Under the pieces are notes generated by a model. The model saw only the letters and a list, made by a program, of their open reading frames with translations, made no database searches and had not been told where the DNA came from. The position numbers and the translations under genes are program-made. Source: an uncultured Dysosmobacter sp. (GTDB taxonomy: Bacteria > Bacillota > Clostridia > Oscillospirales > Oscillospiraceae). From it: 64,000 nucleotides of DNA. Location of the stretch: assembly GCA_934563745.1 (NCBI GenBank), contig CAKTHE010000002.1, forward strand, positions 1 through 64,000, given 5' to 3'. Below are positions 7,978 to 15,821 of the stretch, one piece after another (position 1 is the stretch's first letter; the number at the start of each line of letters is the position of its first letter).

Positions 7978-9125
7978 TCTATCTGGATAATGCCGCCACG
8001 ACCCGGCACAAGCCGCCGGAGGTGGCCGCTGCGGTGCTGGAGGCTATGGAGCAGTTCGGAAACTGCGGCCGGGATCTTTCGGAGGCTGCGCTTTCCGCCG
8101 GGCGCAGTGTGTATGCCGCCCGGGAGAAGCTGGCGGCGCTGTTCGGCTGCCCCCGGGCGGACCATGTGTGCATGACGGCGAATTCCACGATGGCTCTGAA
8201 TATTGCCATTGCGGGGCTGTTTGGCCCGGGGGATCACGTGATCTCCACCGATTGGGAGCACAATTCCGTGCTGCGTCCGCTGCACCGGCTGCAGGAACTG
8301 GGAGCGGCGGTGGATTTTGTCCCGGCGGACGCGGATGGCCGGCTGGACTATGATGCCTTTGCCCGGCTGCTGCGGCCCCAGACCCGGGGAATCGTCTGCA
8401 CGCAGGCGTCAAATCTGACCGGAGACAGCGTGGACATCGCCTGGGTCGGCGCCTTTGCCCGGGAGCATGGGCTGGTGCTGGTGGTGGATGCATCCCAGTC
8501 GGCCGGGACGCTGCCGATCGACATGACGGCCCAGAAGATTGACGTGGTCTGCTTTACGGGCCACAAGGGTCTGCTGGGCCCTCAGGGAACGGGCGGGCTG
8601 TGTGTGCGGCCTGGGATCGAGATCGAGCCGCTGCTGCGGGGCGGGACCGGGGTACAGAGCTTTCTGCCCGACCAGCCCCGGGCGTATCCGACCCGCCTGG
8701 AGGCGGGAACCCTGAACAGCCACGGCATCGCAGGGCTTTCCGCGGCGCTGGATTTCCTGCAGGCCACCGGCGTGGAAACCATTCACCGCCATGAGATGGA
8801 GCTGGTGCATCGTTTTTACGAAGCGCTGCGTGCTGTCCCGGGAATCCGAATTTACGGGGAGCCCTGGCGGATGGACCGGGCACCGATCCTTTCGCTGGAG
8901 GTCGAGGGCCTGGACGCATCGGAGCTTTCCGATGCGCTGTGGGTGCGTGCATCCATTGCCACCCGGCCCGGTGCGCATTGTGCGCCGCGGCTGCACCGGG
9001 CGCTGGGAACGGAGGAGCGGGGGCTGGTCCGCTTTTCCTGGTCGTGGTATAATACGGAAGAAGAGACCGATACGGCCGCCCGGGCGGTTTTGCAGCTTGC
9101 GGAGGAGGCACGCGGCTATGCGTGA
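7974..9125 (+). CDS. Cysteine desulfurase family protein (SufS/NifS-like)
   Basis: Class V aminotransferase-fold PLP enzyme of 383 residues that would release sulfur or selenium from cysteine or selenocysteine as a persulfide or perselenide. Visible: YLDNAATT at the N-terminus, WEHNSV with the cofactor-stacking His (96), VVDASQSAG, and GHKGLLGPQGTGG with the PLP Lys198. A candidate acceptor Cys sits in the late RPGAHCAPRLH segment. It belongs to the EF2568-type subfamily that travels with selD/yqeB. It starts with GTG overlapping yedF and overlaps the next small gene, so it is part of a tightly coupled operon. Whether selenocysteine or cysteine is the real substrate is not shown by sequence. 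Confidence 0.92.
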   Translation: MIYLDNAATTRHKPPEVAAAVLEAMEQFGNCGRDLSEAALSAGRSVYAAREKLAALFGCPRADHVCMTANSTMALNIAIAGLFGPGDHVISTDWEHNSVLRPLHRLQELGAAVDFVPADADGRLDYDAFARLLRPQTRGIVCTQASNLTGDSVDIAWVGAFAREHGLVLVVDASQSAGTLPIDMTAQKIDVVCFTGHKGLLGPQGTGGLCVRPGIEIEPLLRGGTGVQSFLPDQPRAYPTRLEAGTLNSHGIAGLSAALDFLQATGVETIHRHEMELVHRFYEALRAVPGIRIYGEPWRMDRAPILSLEVEGLDASELSDALWVRASIATRPGAHCAPRLHRALGTEERGLVRFSWSWYNTEEETDTAARAVLQLAEEARGYA

Positions 9126-9354
9126 AAGAAAGCCGGCTCTGCTTGTAACGTTCCGGACAACGGCCGGGGCGATGGCCATGGAGCGGGCCTGCCAGGACGA
9201 GCAGATCCCGGGGCGCCTGATCCCGGTGCCTGGCAGCCTGCGCGCGGGCTGCGGGATGTGCTGGATGGCTCCGCCGGAGCTGCGCGGGCGGATTGAGGAA
9301 TTGGTGATCCGCCGGGCGCTGGATGTGGATGGACTCTATGAGCGGAGCATGTAA
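9118..9354 (+). CDS. DUF3343 protein, putative Se/S carrier
   Basis: Small cytoplasmic protein of 78 residues with the DUF3343 layout: VTFRTTAGAMAMER at the N-terminus and a CGMC pair at 45-48, followed by a helix. The family is proposed to carry selenium or sulfur on its cysteines; this function is not proven. The gene overlaps the end of the desulfurase gene by eight bases and is followed 12 bases later by another cysteine-rich small gene. The position after a desulfurase and YedF fits an acceptor role. Confidence 0.85.
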   Translation: MRERKPALLVTFRTTAGAMAMERACQDEQIPGRLIPVPGSLRAGCGMCWMAPPELRGRIEELVIRRALDVDGLYERSM

Positions 9355-9366
9355 AGGAGGGGCGAT

Positions 9367-9546
9367 ATGGCGGGAAAAAGCTGCTGCGAGGACTGCTTGA
9401 ACTACGATTATGACGAGGAGACGGATACCTGGTTCTGCACCATGGACCTGGACGAGGACGAAATGGAGCGGTTTCTCCGTGCTGCGGAAACCGCGTGCCC
9501 CTTCTATCATCGGGGCGATGACTATACCACGGCCCGCCGGCAGTGA
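9367..9546 (+). CDS. DUF6472-type small cysteine-rich protein
   Basis: Protein of 59 residues starting MAGKSCCEDCLNY. It contains five cysteines (6, 7, 10, 24, 44) in CCEDC...C...CPFY spacing, followed by an acidic middle (DLDEDEMERF). Such spacing suggests metal binding or a redox/chalcogen carrier. It resembles the small DUF6472 proteins of Clostridia; no function is established. GGAGGGGCGAT just upstream supports the start. It is the last gene of the yedF operon, ended by a hairpin at 9571. Confidence 0.8.
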   Translation: MAGKSCCEDCLNYDYDEETDTWFCTMDLDEDEMERFLRAAETACPFYHRGDDYTTARRQ

Positions 9547-9570
9547 ACGACCGGCCCGGTCCAATACGAT

Positions 9571-9602
9571 AAAGGGGACGCCCCCTCGGGGCATCCCCTT
9601 TT
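9571..9602 (+). terminator. Terminator of the yedF operon
   Basis: AAAGGGGACGCCCC pairs with GGGGCATCCCCTTTT around a short loop, with one wobble pair. The symmetric flanks may also end the converging SSB-like gene. Confidence 0.85.
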
Positions 9603-9622
9603 GCCGTATGGCCTGCACCGGA

Positions 9623-10264
9623 TCACACAAGGGCGCCTGACGCGGCCTGCGCCGGCTCCGCAGGGGATTCGTCCAGCAGGTGCATGACCGAGACCTCATA
9701 GGCCGTGTGCTCTTCCGGACCGTGTTCTGTCAGCTTGTGGTAGATCCGGCTTTGGATCCGGCCATCCAGGTCCAGCCGGCTGCCAACGCTGCGGCGGCTG
9801 GCTGCGGCGGCCAGCTGTCCCCAGGCGATCACCGGCAGATAATCGGCGCGGCCATACTTGCGGGGGACTGCCAGCATCAAATCGCAGATGCTGCGGCCCA
9901 GGGGCGTCCGGCGCAGGGTGGGCGGCTTGCACAGGGCGCCGGAGAGCAGAATGCGGTTGCACAGCGTGCCGTCATCCGGAAGAAGCTCCTGGGCCAGGAC
10001 GGTCAGGATCAGCCGGCTGCCCTGGCCGCTTTTATTGTTGAAGGAACGAAATTGCCCCCGCAGATGCAGGGGGCTTCCCTGCGCAGCGGCGGAGCAGGCG
10101 GACTCCGGAATCAGGATGGGCAGCAGGTCCGTCTGCCCGGAAAGGCGCGGGACCTCCAGCGTAAAGCGATAAAAACGAAGACCGTGGTTCTCGTGGGACA
10201 GGGTGGGGCAGTCGGCGACGGTGCCGCTCAGCTCCACCTCGTTGCGGCAGAGAGTATGTTCCAT
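9623..10264 (-). CDS. SSB-like protein with two OB folds
   Basis: Protein of 213 residues with two consecutive single-strand-binding-like OB segments. The first (about 5-100) begins NEVELSGTVADCP and the second (about 105-200) begins NRILLSGALCKPPTLRRTPLG and contains the SSB-like VPRKYGRADYLPVIAWG. Normal Ssb has one OB fold and an acidic tail; here the tail is not acidic and lacks the DDDIPF tip, so it is unlikely to be the main Ssb. Such tandem proteins occur as secondary SSBs in Clostridia. The start at 10264 is backed by GAGG eight bases upstream. It probably binds single-stranded DNA; partners are unknown. Confidence 0.8.
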   Translation of the reverse strand: MEHTLCRNEVELSGTVADCPTLSHENHGLRFYRFTLEVPRLSGQTDLLPILIPESACSAAAQGSPLHLRGQFRSFNNKSGQGSRLILTVLAQELLPDDGTLCNRILLSGALCKPPTLRRTPLGRSICDLMLAVPRKYGRADYLPVIAWGQLAAAASRRSVGSRLDLDGRIQSRIYHKLTEHGPEEHTAYEVSVMHLLDESPAEPAQAASGALV

Positions 10265-10351
10265 CCTTTGCACCTCTTTACGGGACAGGCACCGCCTGTC
10301 CGCTCAATTCATGTTATAGCCTATGCGCTGCGGAAAGTGGATAGAACTCTC

Positions 10352-10380
10352 TTTTCAAAGCGGAAGAAAGTGTGTATAAT
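10352..10380 (+). promoter_or_regulatory. Promoter for the DUF2974 gene
   Basis: TTTTCA (10352-10357) and a perfect TATAAT (10375-10380), 17 bases apart, with TG upstream of the -10. Confidence 0.7.
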
Positions 10381-10437
10381 AAGACATCAAACAGAGCGTA
10401 TGGACCGCGGCAGAGGCGGTTAAGAAGGAGGACGACC

Positions 10438-11649
10438 ATGGCAAATCTGCTGGACTATCTGGACTGGCGGGGCGACCTGACGTTGGAACAGGCTCCCTTC
10501 AACGAGGTGGATAATCTGGTTTTGGCAGAGCTGAGCTTTGTGGACTTCGGCGGGATCGTGCCGGGGCCCGGTGAGGGGGAGAGCGTGCCCCTGGGCCGCG
10601 CCGCCGAACAGTTCTTTCAGCGGCCGGAGCACCAGCCCGGAGAGCTGAATATGGGCGTGCTGGTGCCTGCGGCGATCCCGCTGATGCTGCAGAAAATGGC
10701 CGGCGCGCCCCGTTTCCGGGATATGAAGCTCAACTGCTTTGTGGACTTTCTGAATGTGGAACGGTCCGAACAGTTTGCAGCCCTGACCATTGATACCGGC
10801 GATGGGCTTTATCTTTCTTTCCGGGGAACGGATGATACCATCGCCGGCTGGAAGGAGGACTTTTTGATCGCCTGCCAGCCGGTGATTCCGGCGCAGGCCA
10901 AGGCGCTGGATTACGTCAAGGCGGTGGCGGCGCAGTTTCCTCGCCGCAAGCTGCGGCTGGGCGGACACTCCAAGGGCGGCAACCTGGCCGTTTACGGGGG
11001 AACGTTTGCGCCGGCGGCAGTCCAGCGGCGGATTCTGGGCGTTTACAGCAACGACGGGCCGGGCTTTCACGACGAGCTGCTCTCCCTGCCTGAGCATGAG
11101 CGGATCAGCGAGCGGATCCATTCCATCGTGCCGAAATCCTCCGTAGTGGGGATGCTGATGGAGCATGAGGAGGCGTACACCGTGGTGGACAGCGACCAGC
11201 AGGGGCTGATGCAGCACGATGGATTTTCCTGGCAGGTGATGGGCGACCATTTCATCACGCTGCGCCAGGTGACCCGTCAGGGCAGCATTACCAACCGGGA
11301 GCTGCGGGACTGGGTGCATGCCATGCCGGTCGCGGAACGGGAAAAGTTTGTGGACGGTCTTTTTGATGTGCTCTCAGCCACCGGGGCGGTGACGCTGACC
11401 GATCTGAAGGAGGATTCGCTGAAGGCGGCCATTACAATGACCCGGGCCCTGAAGGGCCTGGACAAAGACACCCGGGATGGTCTGCTGTCGTTTTTGGGCC
11501 TGCTTTTCAAGGGGAACTTCCGCATGATCCTGGAGGGGATCCAGGAGGAGAGCGAACGGAAGCTGGTGCTGACCACAAAGAAGCGGAGCCTGCGGAAGAA
11601 AACGCCTCCGGCAAAGCCTGCGGACAAACCGGGAAAACAGCACGCTTGA
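10438..11649 (+). CDS. DUF2974 alpha/beta hydrolase (Mbeg1-like)
   Basis: Cytoplasmic protein of 403 residues. The nucleophile elbow GHSKGG (176-181) and the oxyanion-type LSFRGTDDTIAGWKEDF before it match the lipase-3-like DUF2974 family. The last 40 residues are Lys/Pro-rich and disordered. A serine hydrolase acting on a lipid ester or peptide is the family expectation; the substrate is unknown. AAGGAGG precedes the ATG at 10438. It stands alone between its own promoter and a terminator. Confidence 0.85.
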   Translation: MANLLDYLDWRGDLTLEQAPFNEVDNLVLAELSFVDFGGIVPGPGEGESVPLGRAAEQFFQRPEHQPGELNMGVLVPAAIPLMLQKMAGAPRFRDMKLNCFVDFLNVERSEQFAALTIDTGDGLYLSFRGTDDTIAGWKEDFLIACQPVIPAQAKALDYVKAVAAQFPRRKLRLGGHSKGGNLAVYGGTFAPAAVQRRILGVYSNDGPGFHDELLSLPEHERISERIHSIVPKSSVVGMLMEHEEAYTVVDSDQQGLMQHDGFSWQVMGDHFITLRQVTRQGSITNRELRDWVHAMPVAEREKFVDGLFDVLSATGAVTLTDLKEDSLKAAITMTRALKGLDKDTRDGLLSFLGLLFKGNFRMILEGIQEESERKLVLTTKKRSLRKKTPPAKPADKPGKQHA

Positions 11650-11711
11650 CATTCAGTCCCATAGGTGTTAAAGTAACTTTTATTCATCGGAGGGCTTGTG
11701 GCCGCAGTCGC

Positions 11712-11761
11712 AAAGCCGGATAAGATGTCGGGTGCCGCCCGAAGTCTTATCCGGCTTTTTT
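11712..11761 (+). terminator. Terminator hairpin before the MATE gene
   Basis: AAAGCCGGATAAGA (11712-11725) pairs with TCTTATCCGGC followed by TTTTTT (11745-11761). The loop itself contains GGGTGCCGCCC. It ends the DUF2974 transcript or acts as an attenuator in a MATE leader. I matched it to no known riboswitch. Confidence 0.85.
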
Positions 11762-11818
11762 CATGTGCCGCCCGCCTGTGGAAGGACGCCGCCGGACGGA
11801 GCGGCGCAAGGAGGAGTT

Positions 11819-13180
11819 ATGGAACAGGAACGGAATTTTACCAGGGGACCGATTTTGTCGGCGCTTTTAAAATTTGCCCTGCCGGTGCTGCTGGCGCTGT
11901 TTTTGCAGGCTATGTACGGCGCAGTGGACCTGCAGGTGGTCGGAAAGTACGGCTCCGCGGCGGATATTTCGGCGGTGTCCACCGGCAGCCAGATCATGCA
12001 GAGTCTGACCTACGTGGTTACAGGCCTCGCCATGGGGCTGACGGTGCTTCTGGGGCAGAAGATCGGAGAGGGACGCTCGGACGAGGCGGGCCGGGTCATT
12101 GGGGCAGGGATCTGCCTGTTTGCCGCGGTAGCTCTGGTGATGACGGCGGCGATCCTGGCGGCAGCCCCGCTGCTGGCCCGCTGGATGCACGCCCCGGCTG
12201 ATGCGCTGGAGGGGACGATCGTCTACATCCGGATCTGCGGCGGGGGAGCGGTCTTCATCGTGGCCTATAACCTGCTGGGCAGCATTTTTCGCGGAGTGGG
12301 CGATTCCCGGACGCCGCTGATCACCGTGGCGATCGCCTGTGCGCTGAACATCGGCGGTGATCTGCTGCTGGTGCGGGGCTTTGGCCTGGGTGTGGCTGGC
12401 GCAGCGATTGCCACCGTGTTTGCGCAGGCGGTGAGCGTTCTGCTTTCTCTCGGAATGATCCGGCGCCATGAGGTCCCTTTTTCACTGGAGCGCAGCTGCC
12501 TCCGCTTTGACGGCGGCATCATTGGGCGCGTTCTGCGCCTGGGAACGCCGGCGGCTCTGCAGGATTTGTTGGTGGGCCTCTCGTTTTTGGCCCTGATCGC
12601 GCTGGCGAACTCCATGGGAACGGTGGCCTCCGCCGGCGTGGGCGTGGCGGAAAAGCTGTGTGCCTTTATTATGCTGGTGCCTTCGGCTTATATGCAGTCC
12701 ATGTCTGTGTTTGTGGCGCAGAATGTGGGGGCGGGGCAGGATGAGCGGGCGCGTAAAGCGCTTGCAGGCGGGATTGCCTCCTCACTGCTGGCGGGGCTTG
12801 CCATGTTTTGGCTTGCCTTTTTCCACGGCGCATGGCTGGCGGGCCTTTTTGCCGATGAGACGGCCGTGGTGCTGGCAGCGGCGGAATACCTGAAGGCATA
12901 TGCCATTGACTGCCTGCTGACGTCCTTCCTGTTTTGCTTTGTGGGTTATTTCAACGGATACGGAAAGACGCTGTTTGTGATGCTGCAGGGGTTCGCCGGC
13001 GCCTTCGGGGTCCGGCTCCCGGTGGCGTTTGCCATGAGCCGCCTGCGGCCGGAGTCCTTGTTCCATCTGGGTTTATCCACGCCCTGCTCAACGGTGGTGC
13101 AGATCCTGCTCTGCCTCGGTATGCTGGCCGTGCAGCGGCACCGGCAGAAGAAGCTGCCCCGGCCGGGCACGTCCTCCTGA
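11819..13180 (+). CDS. MATE family efflux transporter
   Basis: Integral membrane protein of 453 residues with about 12 hydrophobic segments, organised as two similar halves. GPILSALLKFALPVLLALFL at the N-terminus and KYGSAADISAVSTGSQI are typical MATE features. The family exports cationic drugs or metabolites using sodium or proton gradients; the substrate here is unknown. GGAGG before the ATG at 11819 supports this start over longer readings. The intergenic hairpin upstream may control it. Confidence 0.93.
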   Translation: MEQERNFTRGPILSALLKFALPVLLALFLQAMYGAVDLQVVGKYGSAADISAVSTGSQIMQSLTYVVTGLAMGLTVLLGQKIGEGRSDEAGRVIGAGICLFAAVALVMTAAILAAAPLLARWMHAPADALEGTIVYIRICGGGAVFIVAYNLLGSIFRGVGDSRTPLITVAIACALNIGGDLLLVRGFGLGVAGAAIATVFAQAVSVLLSLGMIRRHEVPFSLERSCLRFDGGIIGRVLRLGTPAALQDLLVGLSFLALIALANSMGTVASAGVGVAEKLCAFIMLVPSAYMQSMSVFVAQNVGAGQDERARKALAGGIASSLLAGLAMFWLAFFHGAWLAGLFADETAVVLAAAEYLKAYAIDCLLTSFLFCFVGYFNGYGKTLFVMLQGFAGAFGVRLPVAFAMSRLRPESLFHLGLSTPCSTVVQILLCLGMLAVQRHRQKKLPRPGTSS

Positions 13181-13212
13181 ACAGCGGAGACAGAAGGACG
13201 TACCGGAAATGT

Positions 13213-13250
13213 AAAAACCCCGGAGACGCGGCTGCGTCTCCGGGGTTTTT
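13213..13250. terminator. Bidirectional terminator between the MATE gene and obg
   Basis: AAAAACCCCGGAGACGC pairs with GCGTCTCCGGGGTTTTT around GGCT, giving a perfect 17-bp stem with T-runs on both strands. Confidence 0.95.
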
Positions 13251-14533
13251 CAGCGCTGATATTCAAATTCAAAGTCGTACATTGAGACAGTGTCTCCATC
13301 CTCAATGCCCAGCTCCTCCAGCTGGCGGAACAATCCGGATTCCCGCAGGGTCCGGTCAAAATACATCCGGCTCTCATAATCGGCGAAGTTGACGTTGCCC
13401 ATCAGGCGCTGCAGCCAGGGACCGTCTACAATCCAGGTGCCGTCATCCGCACGCTCGATGTGCAGCGGCGCGCTGGTGTCCACGGCGGCCGGACGGGGGA
13501 CATATTCCGGCTCAAAGACCTTGACCGGCGGCAGGGCGGACAGCGCCTGGGCGACCTTGCCGACCAGCTCCCGGGTGCCCTGGTGAGAGGCGGCGGAGAT
13601 CTCCACCAGGGGATATCCCAGCGCCTGGGCGTGCTCCCGCAGACGCTCCAGATTTTCGGGAGCGTCCAGAATGTCGGTTTTGTTGGCGGCCACGATCTGA
13701 GGCCGTTTGGCAAGCTCAGGACTGTACTGGCGCAGCTCTTCATTGATGGCGTCAAAATCCGCGGCCGGGTCCCGGCCCTCGCTGCCGGAGACGTCAACCA
13801 CATGGACCAGCAGACGGCAGCGGTCAATGTGCCGCAGGAAGTCATGCCCCAGTCCGGCGCCTTCACTGGCACCTTCGATGATGCCGGGGATGTCGGCCAT
13901 TACAAAGCTGACGCCCTCATCCACCCACACGACGCCCAAGTTGGGAAAAAGCGTGGTGAAGTGATAGTTGGCGATTTTGGGCTGCGCCTTGGAGACGACA
14001 CTCAGCAGGGTGGATTTGCCCACGTTGGGGAAGCCGATCAGGCCCACGTCCGCCAAAAGCTTCAGCTCCAGAATCACATCATGACTTTCACCGGGCAGGC
14101 CGCCCTTGGCAAAGCGGGGCACCTGACGGGTGGGGGTCGCAAAGTGACTGTTGCCCCAGCCGCCCCGGCCGCCCCGGCACAGGATGAACGGCTCGCCGGA
14201 GGACATGTCCTTTATGATCTCGTTGGTTTCGGCATCCCGGATCAGGGTACCCCGGGGGACCTTGATGACCAGGTCGGCGCCATCCTTTCCGGATTTGCGG
14301 GCACCCTGCCCGTCCATGCCGTTGGGGGCCACGTACTTGCGCTTATAGCGGAAGTCCATCAGGGTGGACAGGTTGTCATCCACCTTCACCACGATGGACC
14401 CGCCCCGGCCGCCATCGCCGCCATCCGGACCGCCGGCGGCCACATATTTTTCACGGTGAAAGGCCACAACGCCGTTGCCGCCGTTGCCGGCCTTCACGGT
14501 GATGCGGGCTTTGTCGATAAAAGAAGCTGCCAT
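13250..14533 (-). CDS. obg: GTPase Obg/CgtA
   Basis: Essential ribosome-associated GTPase of 427 residues. Domains in order: the Gly-rich Obg fold (about 1-157, with GGNGGNGVVAF and GGRGG), the G domain (G1 GFPNVGKST at 167-175, switch DIPG, G4 NKTD, G5 SAA), and the C-terminal OCT domain ending in YDFEFEYQR. It acts in large-subunit assembly and, in spore formers, in stress and sporulation signalling. It is the last gene of rplU-prp-rpmA-obg, the common Firmicutes order. A hairpin after rpmA may reduce its expression relative to the ribosomal genes. Confidence 0.97.
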   Translation of the reverse strand: MAASFIDKARITVKAGNGGNGVVAFHREKYVAAGGPDGGDGGRGGSIVVKVDDNLSTLMDFRYKRKYVAPNGMDGQGARKSGKDGADLVIKVPRGTLIRDAETNEIIKDMSSGEPFILCRGGRGGWGNSHFATPTRQVPRFAKGGLPGESHDVILELKLLADVGLIGFPNVGKSTLLSVVSKAQPKIANYHFTTLFPNLGVVWVDEGVSFVMADIPGIIEGASEGAGLGHDFLRHIDRCRLLVHVVDVSGSEGRDPAADFDAINEELRQYSPELAKRPQIVAANKTDILDAPENLERLREHAQALGYPLVEISAASHQGTRELVGKVAQALSALPPVKVFEPEYVPRPAAVDTSAPLHIERADDGTWIVDGPWLQRLMGNVNFADYESRMYFDRTLRESGLFRQLEELGIEDGDTVSMYDFEFEYQR

Positions 14534-14666
14534 GGTAATTCCTTTCTTGGGTTATAGGACGGCGGAAGGCCGCCCAAAACCAGTGTGTCCAATTTGGATT
14601 CATTTTAACGGAACCGGCGCGGTCCGTCAAGCGGGGCAGAGCTTTCCGCCTGCAGACACAAAACAA

Positions 14667-14688
14667 CGCTCCGGCTTTCGCCGGAGCG
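14667..14688 (-). terminator. Hairpin after rpmA
   Basis: CGCTCCGGC and GCCGGAGCG around a four-base loop; on the minus strand GTTGTTTTGTG follows. This is a likely partial terminator between rpmA and obg. Confidence 0.7.
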
Positions 14689-14699
14689 CTGCAGAGTCT

Positions 14700-14981
14700 T
14701 TACTGAGCCTCGTAAACAGAGACCTTTTTCCGGTCCTTGCCCAGGTGCTCAAAACGGACGACACCGTCGGAGGTAGCAAACAGCGTGTTGTCGCTGCCCA
14801 TGCCGACGTTGGTGCCGGCGTGAATGTGCGTGCCGCGCTGGCGAACCAGAATATTGCCGGCCTTGACGAACTGACCGTCGGCGCGCTTGGCGCCCAGACG
14901 CTTGGACTCGGAGTCACGGCCGTTCTTCGTGGAGCCGCCGCCCTTTTTATGGGCGAAGAACTGCAGACCAATATAAAGCAT
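14700..14981 (-). CDS. rpmA: 50S ribosomal protein L27
   Basis: Large-subunit protein of 93 residues at the peptidyl-transferase centre. The N-terminus [20 protein letters not shown] carries the Firmicutes extension ending in QFFA, which must be cut by the protease Prp before L27 works. The mature part starts AHKKGGG. The body [17 protein letters not shown] and [23 protein letters not shown] is typical. The protease gene lies immediately upstream. Confidence 0.97.
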   Translation of the reverse strand: MLYIGLQFFAHKKGGGSTKNGRDSESKRLGAKRADGQFVKAGNILVRQRGTHIHAGTNVGMGSDNTLFATSDGVVRFEHLGKDRKKVSVYEAQ

Positions 14982-15026
14982 AGTTGAGCCATCCTTTCTG
15001 ATAAGATGTGGAGAGGAGGGAGCGAA

Positions 15027-15356
15027 TCAGCCCTCCAGAACCTCGATAAAGGCGGGATACTCATCGTGCAGCTGGGTGCAGTACACCATCAGCCCCGTGA
15101 GCAGTGCCTGGCAGGTATTTTCCGACGAAGCGGAAAGACCGCCCGGCAGACGAAGAGAAATCGCCGCGTCCTGTTCGCTGACTTTCACAGCGGCAGCCAG
15201 CCCCAAAATATCGTTGATGGTGGCCTCACACAGGCGGATCGCGCTGGTGACGGCGGCACAGACGATGTCCGAACCCTCCTCGGCATAGCCGCTGTGGCCA
15301 CGGCAGTCAAACCCGACGATGCGGTTTGCCTCCGTGTGAAAGGTGAGCGTCGTCAT
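15027..15356 (-). CDS. prp: Ribosomal-processing cysteine protease Prp
   Basis: Protein of 109 residues that removes the N-terminal extension of L27. The catalytic pair is visible in GHSGYAEEGSDIVCAAVTSA: His20 of GHSG and Cys33 of IVCAAV. It lies three bases after the rplU stop and just before rpmA, the conserved arrangement that makes the enzyme together with its substrate. Confidence 0.95.
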   Translation of the reverse strand: MTTLTFHTEANRIVGFDCRGHSGYAEEGSDIVCAAVTSAIRLCEATINDILGLAAAVKVSEQDAAISLRLPGGLSASSENTCQALLTGLMVYCTQLHDEYPAFIEVLEG

Positions 15357-15359
15357 CGC

Positions 15360-15671
15360 TTACACGGAGATCTTCTTGATCTCGATCTTGGTGTAAGGCT
15401 GACGATGGCCCTGCCGTTTCCGATAACCCTTCTTGGGATTGTACTTGAAGATACGGATCTTCTTGCCCTTGCCGTTCTTGACGATGGAAGCCTCCACGCT
15501 GGCGCCCGCCACAACGGGGGTGCCGAAGGTGGCCTTGTCACCGTCGATGACAGCCAGGACCTGATCAAACGTAACGGTGTCGCCGGCTTCCTGGTCCAGC
15601 TTCTCGATGTAGACCACGTCGCCCTCTGCGACCTTATACTGCTTGCCGCCGGTCACGATAATTGCGTTCAT
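15360..15671 (-). CDS. rplU: 50S ribosomal protein L21
   Basis: Large-subunit protein of 103 residues, normal length, starting MNAIIVTGGKQYKV and ending in the basic KKGYRKRQGHRQPYTKIEI region that binds 23S rRNA. AAGGAG lies upstream of 15671; the longer reading would extend into the leader. First gene of rplU-prp-rpmA-obg. Confidence 0.97.
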   Translation of the reverse strand: MNAIIVTGGKQYKVAEGDVVYIEKLDQEAGDTVTFDQVLAVIDGDKATFGTPVVAGASVEASIVKNGKGKKIRIFKYNPKKGYRKRQGHRQPYTKIEIKKISV

Positions 15672-15750
15672 TTGTATTTCAACTCCTTCATTTACGGGCT
15701 CGCTGTCGGGGGCGGCGCCCAAAGACGCACTTATGCCCATTCAAAGCGGC
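15672..15750 (-). promoter_or_regulatory. rplU 5' leader, probable L21-type regulatory RNA
   Basis: About 80 transcribed bases precede rplU. They include GGGCGCCGCCC-type complementary stretches and a GC-rich hairpin before the AAGGAG site. Firmicutes rplU leaders often carry an autoregulatory L21 element. The position fits, but I cannot confirm the consensus by eye. Confidence 0.4.
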
Positions 15751-15756
15751 TTATCA

Positions 15757-15785
15757 AGTATACCAAGTGAAATTTGAAATGTCAA
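15757..15785 (-). promoter_or_regulatory. Strong promoter for the rplU operon
   Basis: Perfect TTGACA (15780-15785) and TATACT (15757-15762) on the minus strand with a 17-base spacer. Confidence 0.9.
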
Positions 15786-15821
15786 TGCCCTGCGGAAAAT
15801 AACCGCCTTTTTCTTTGCAAT

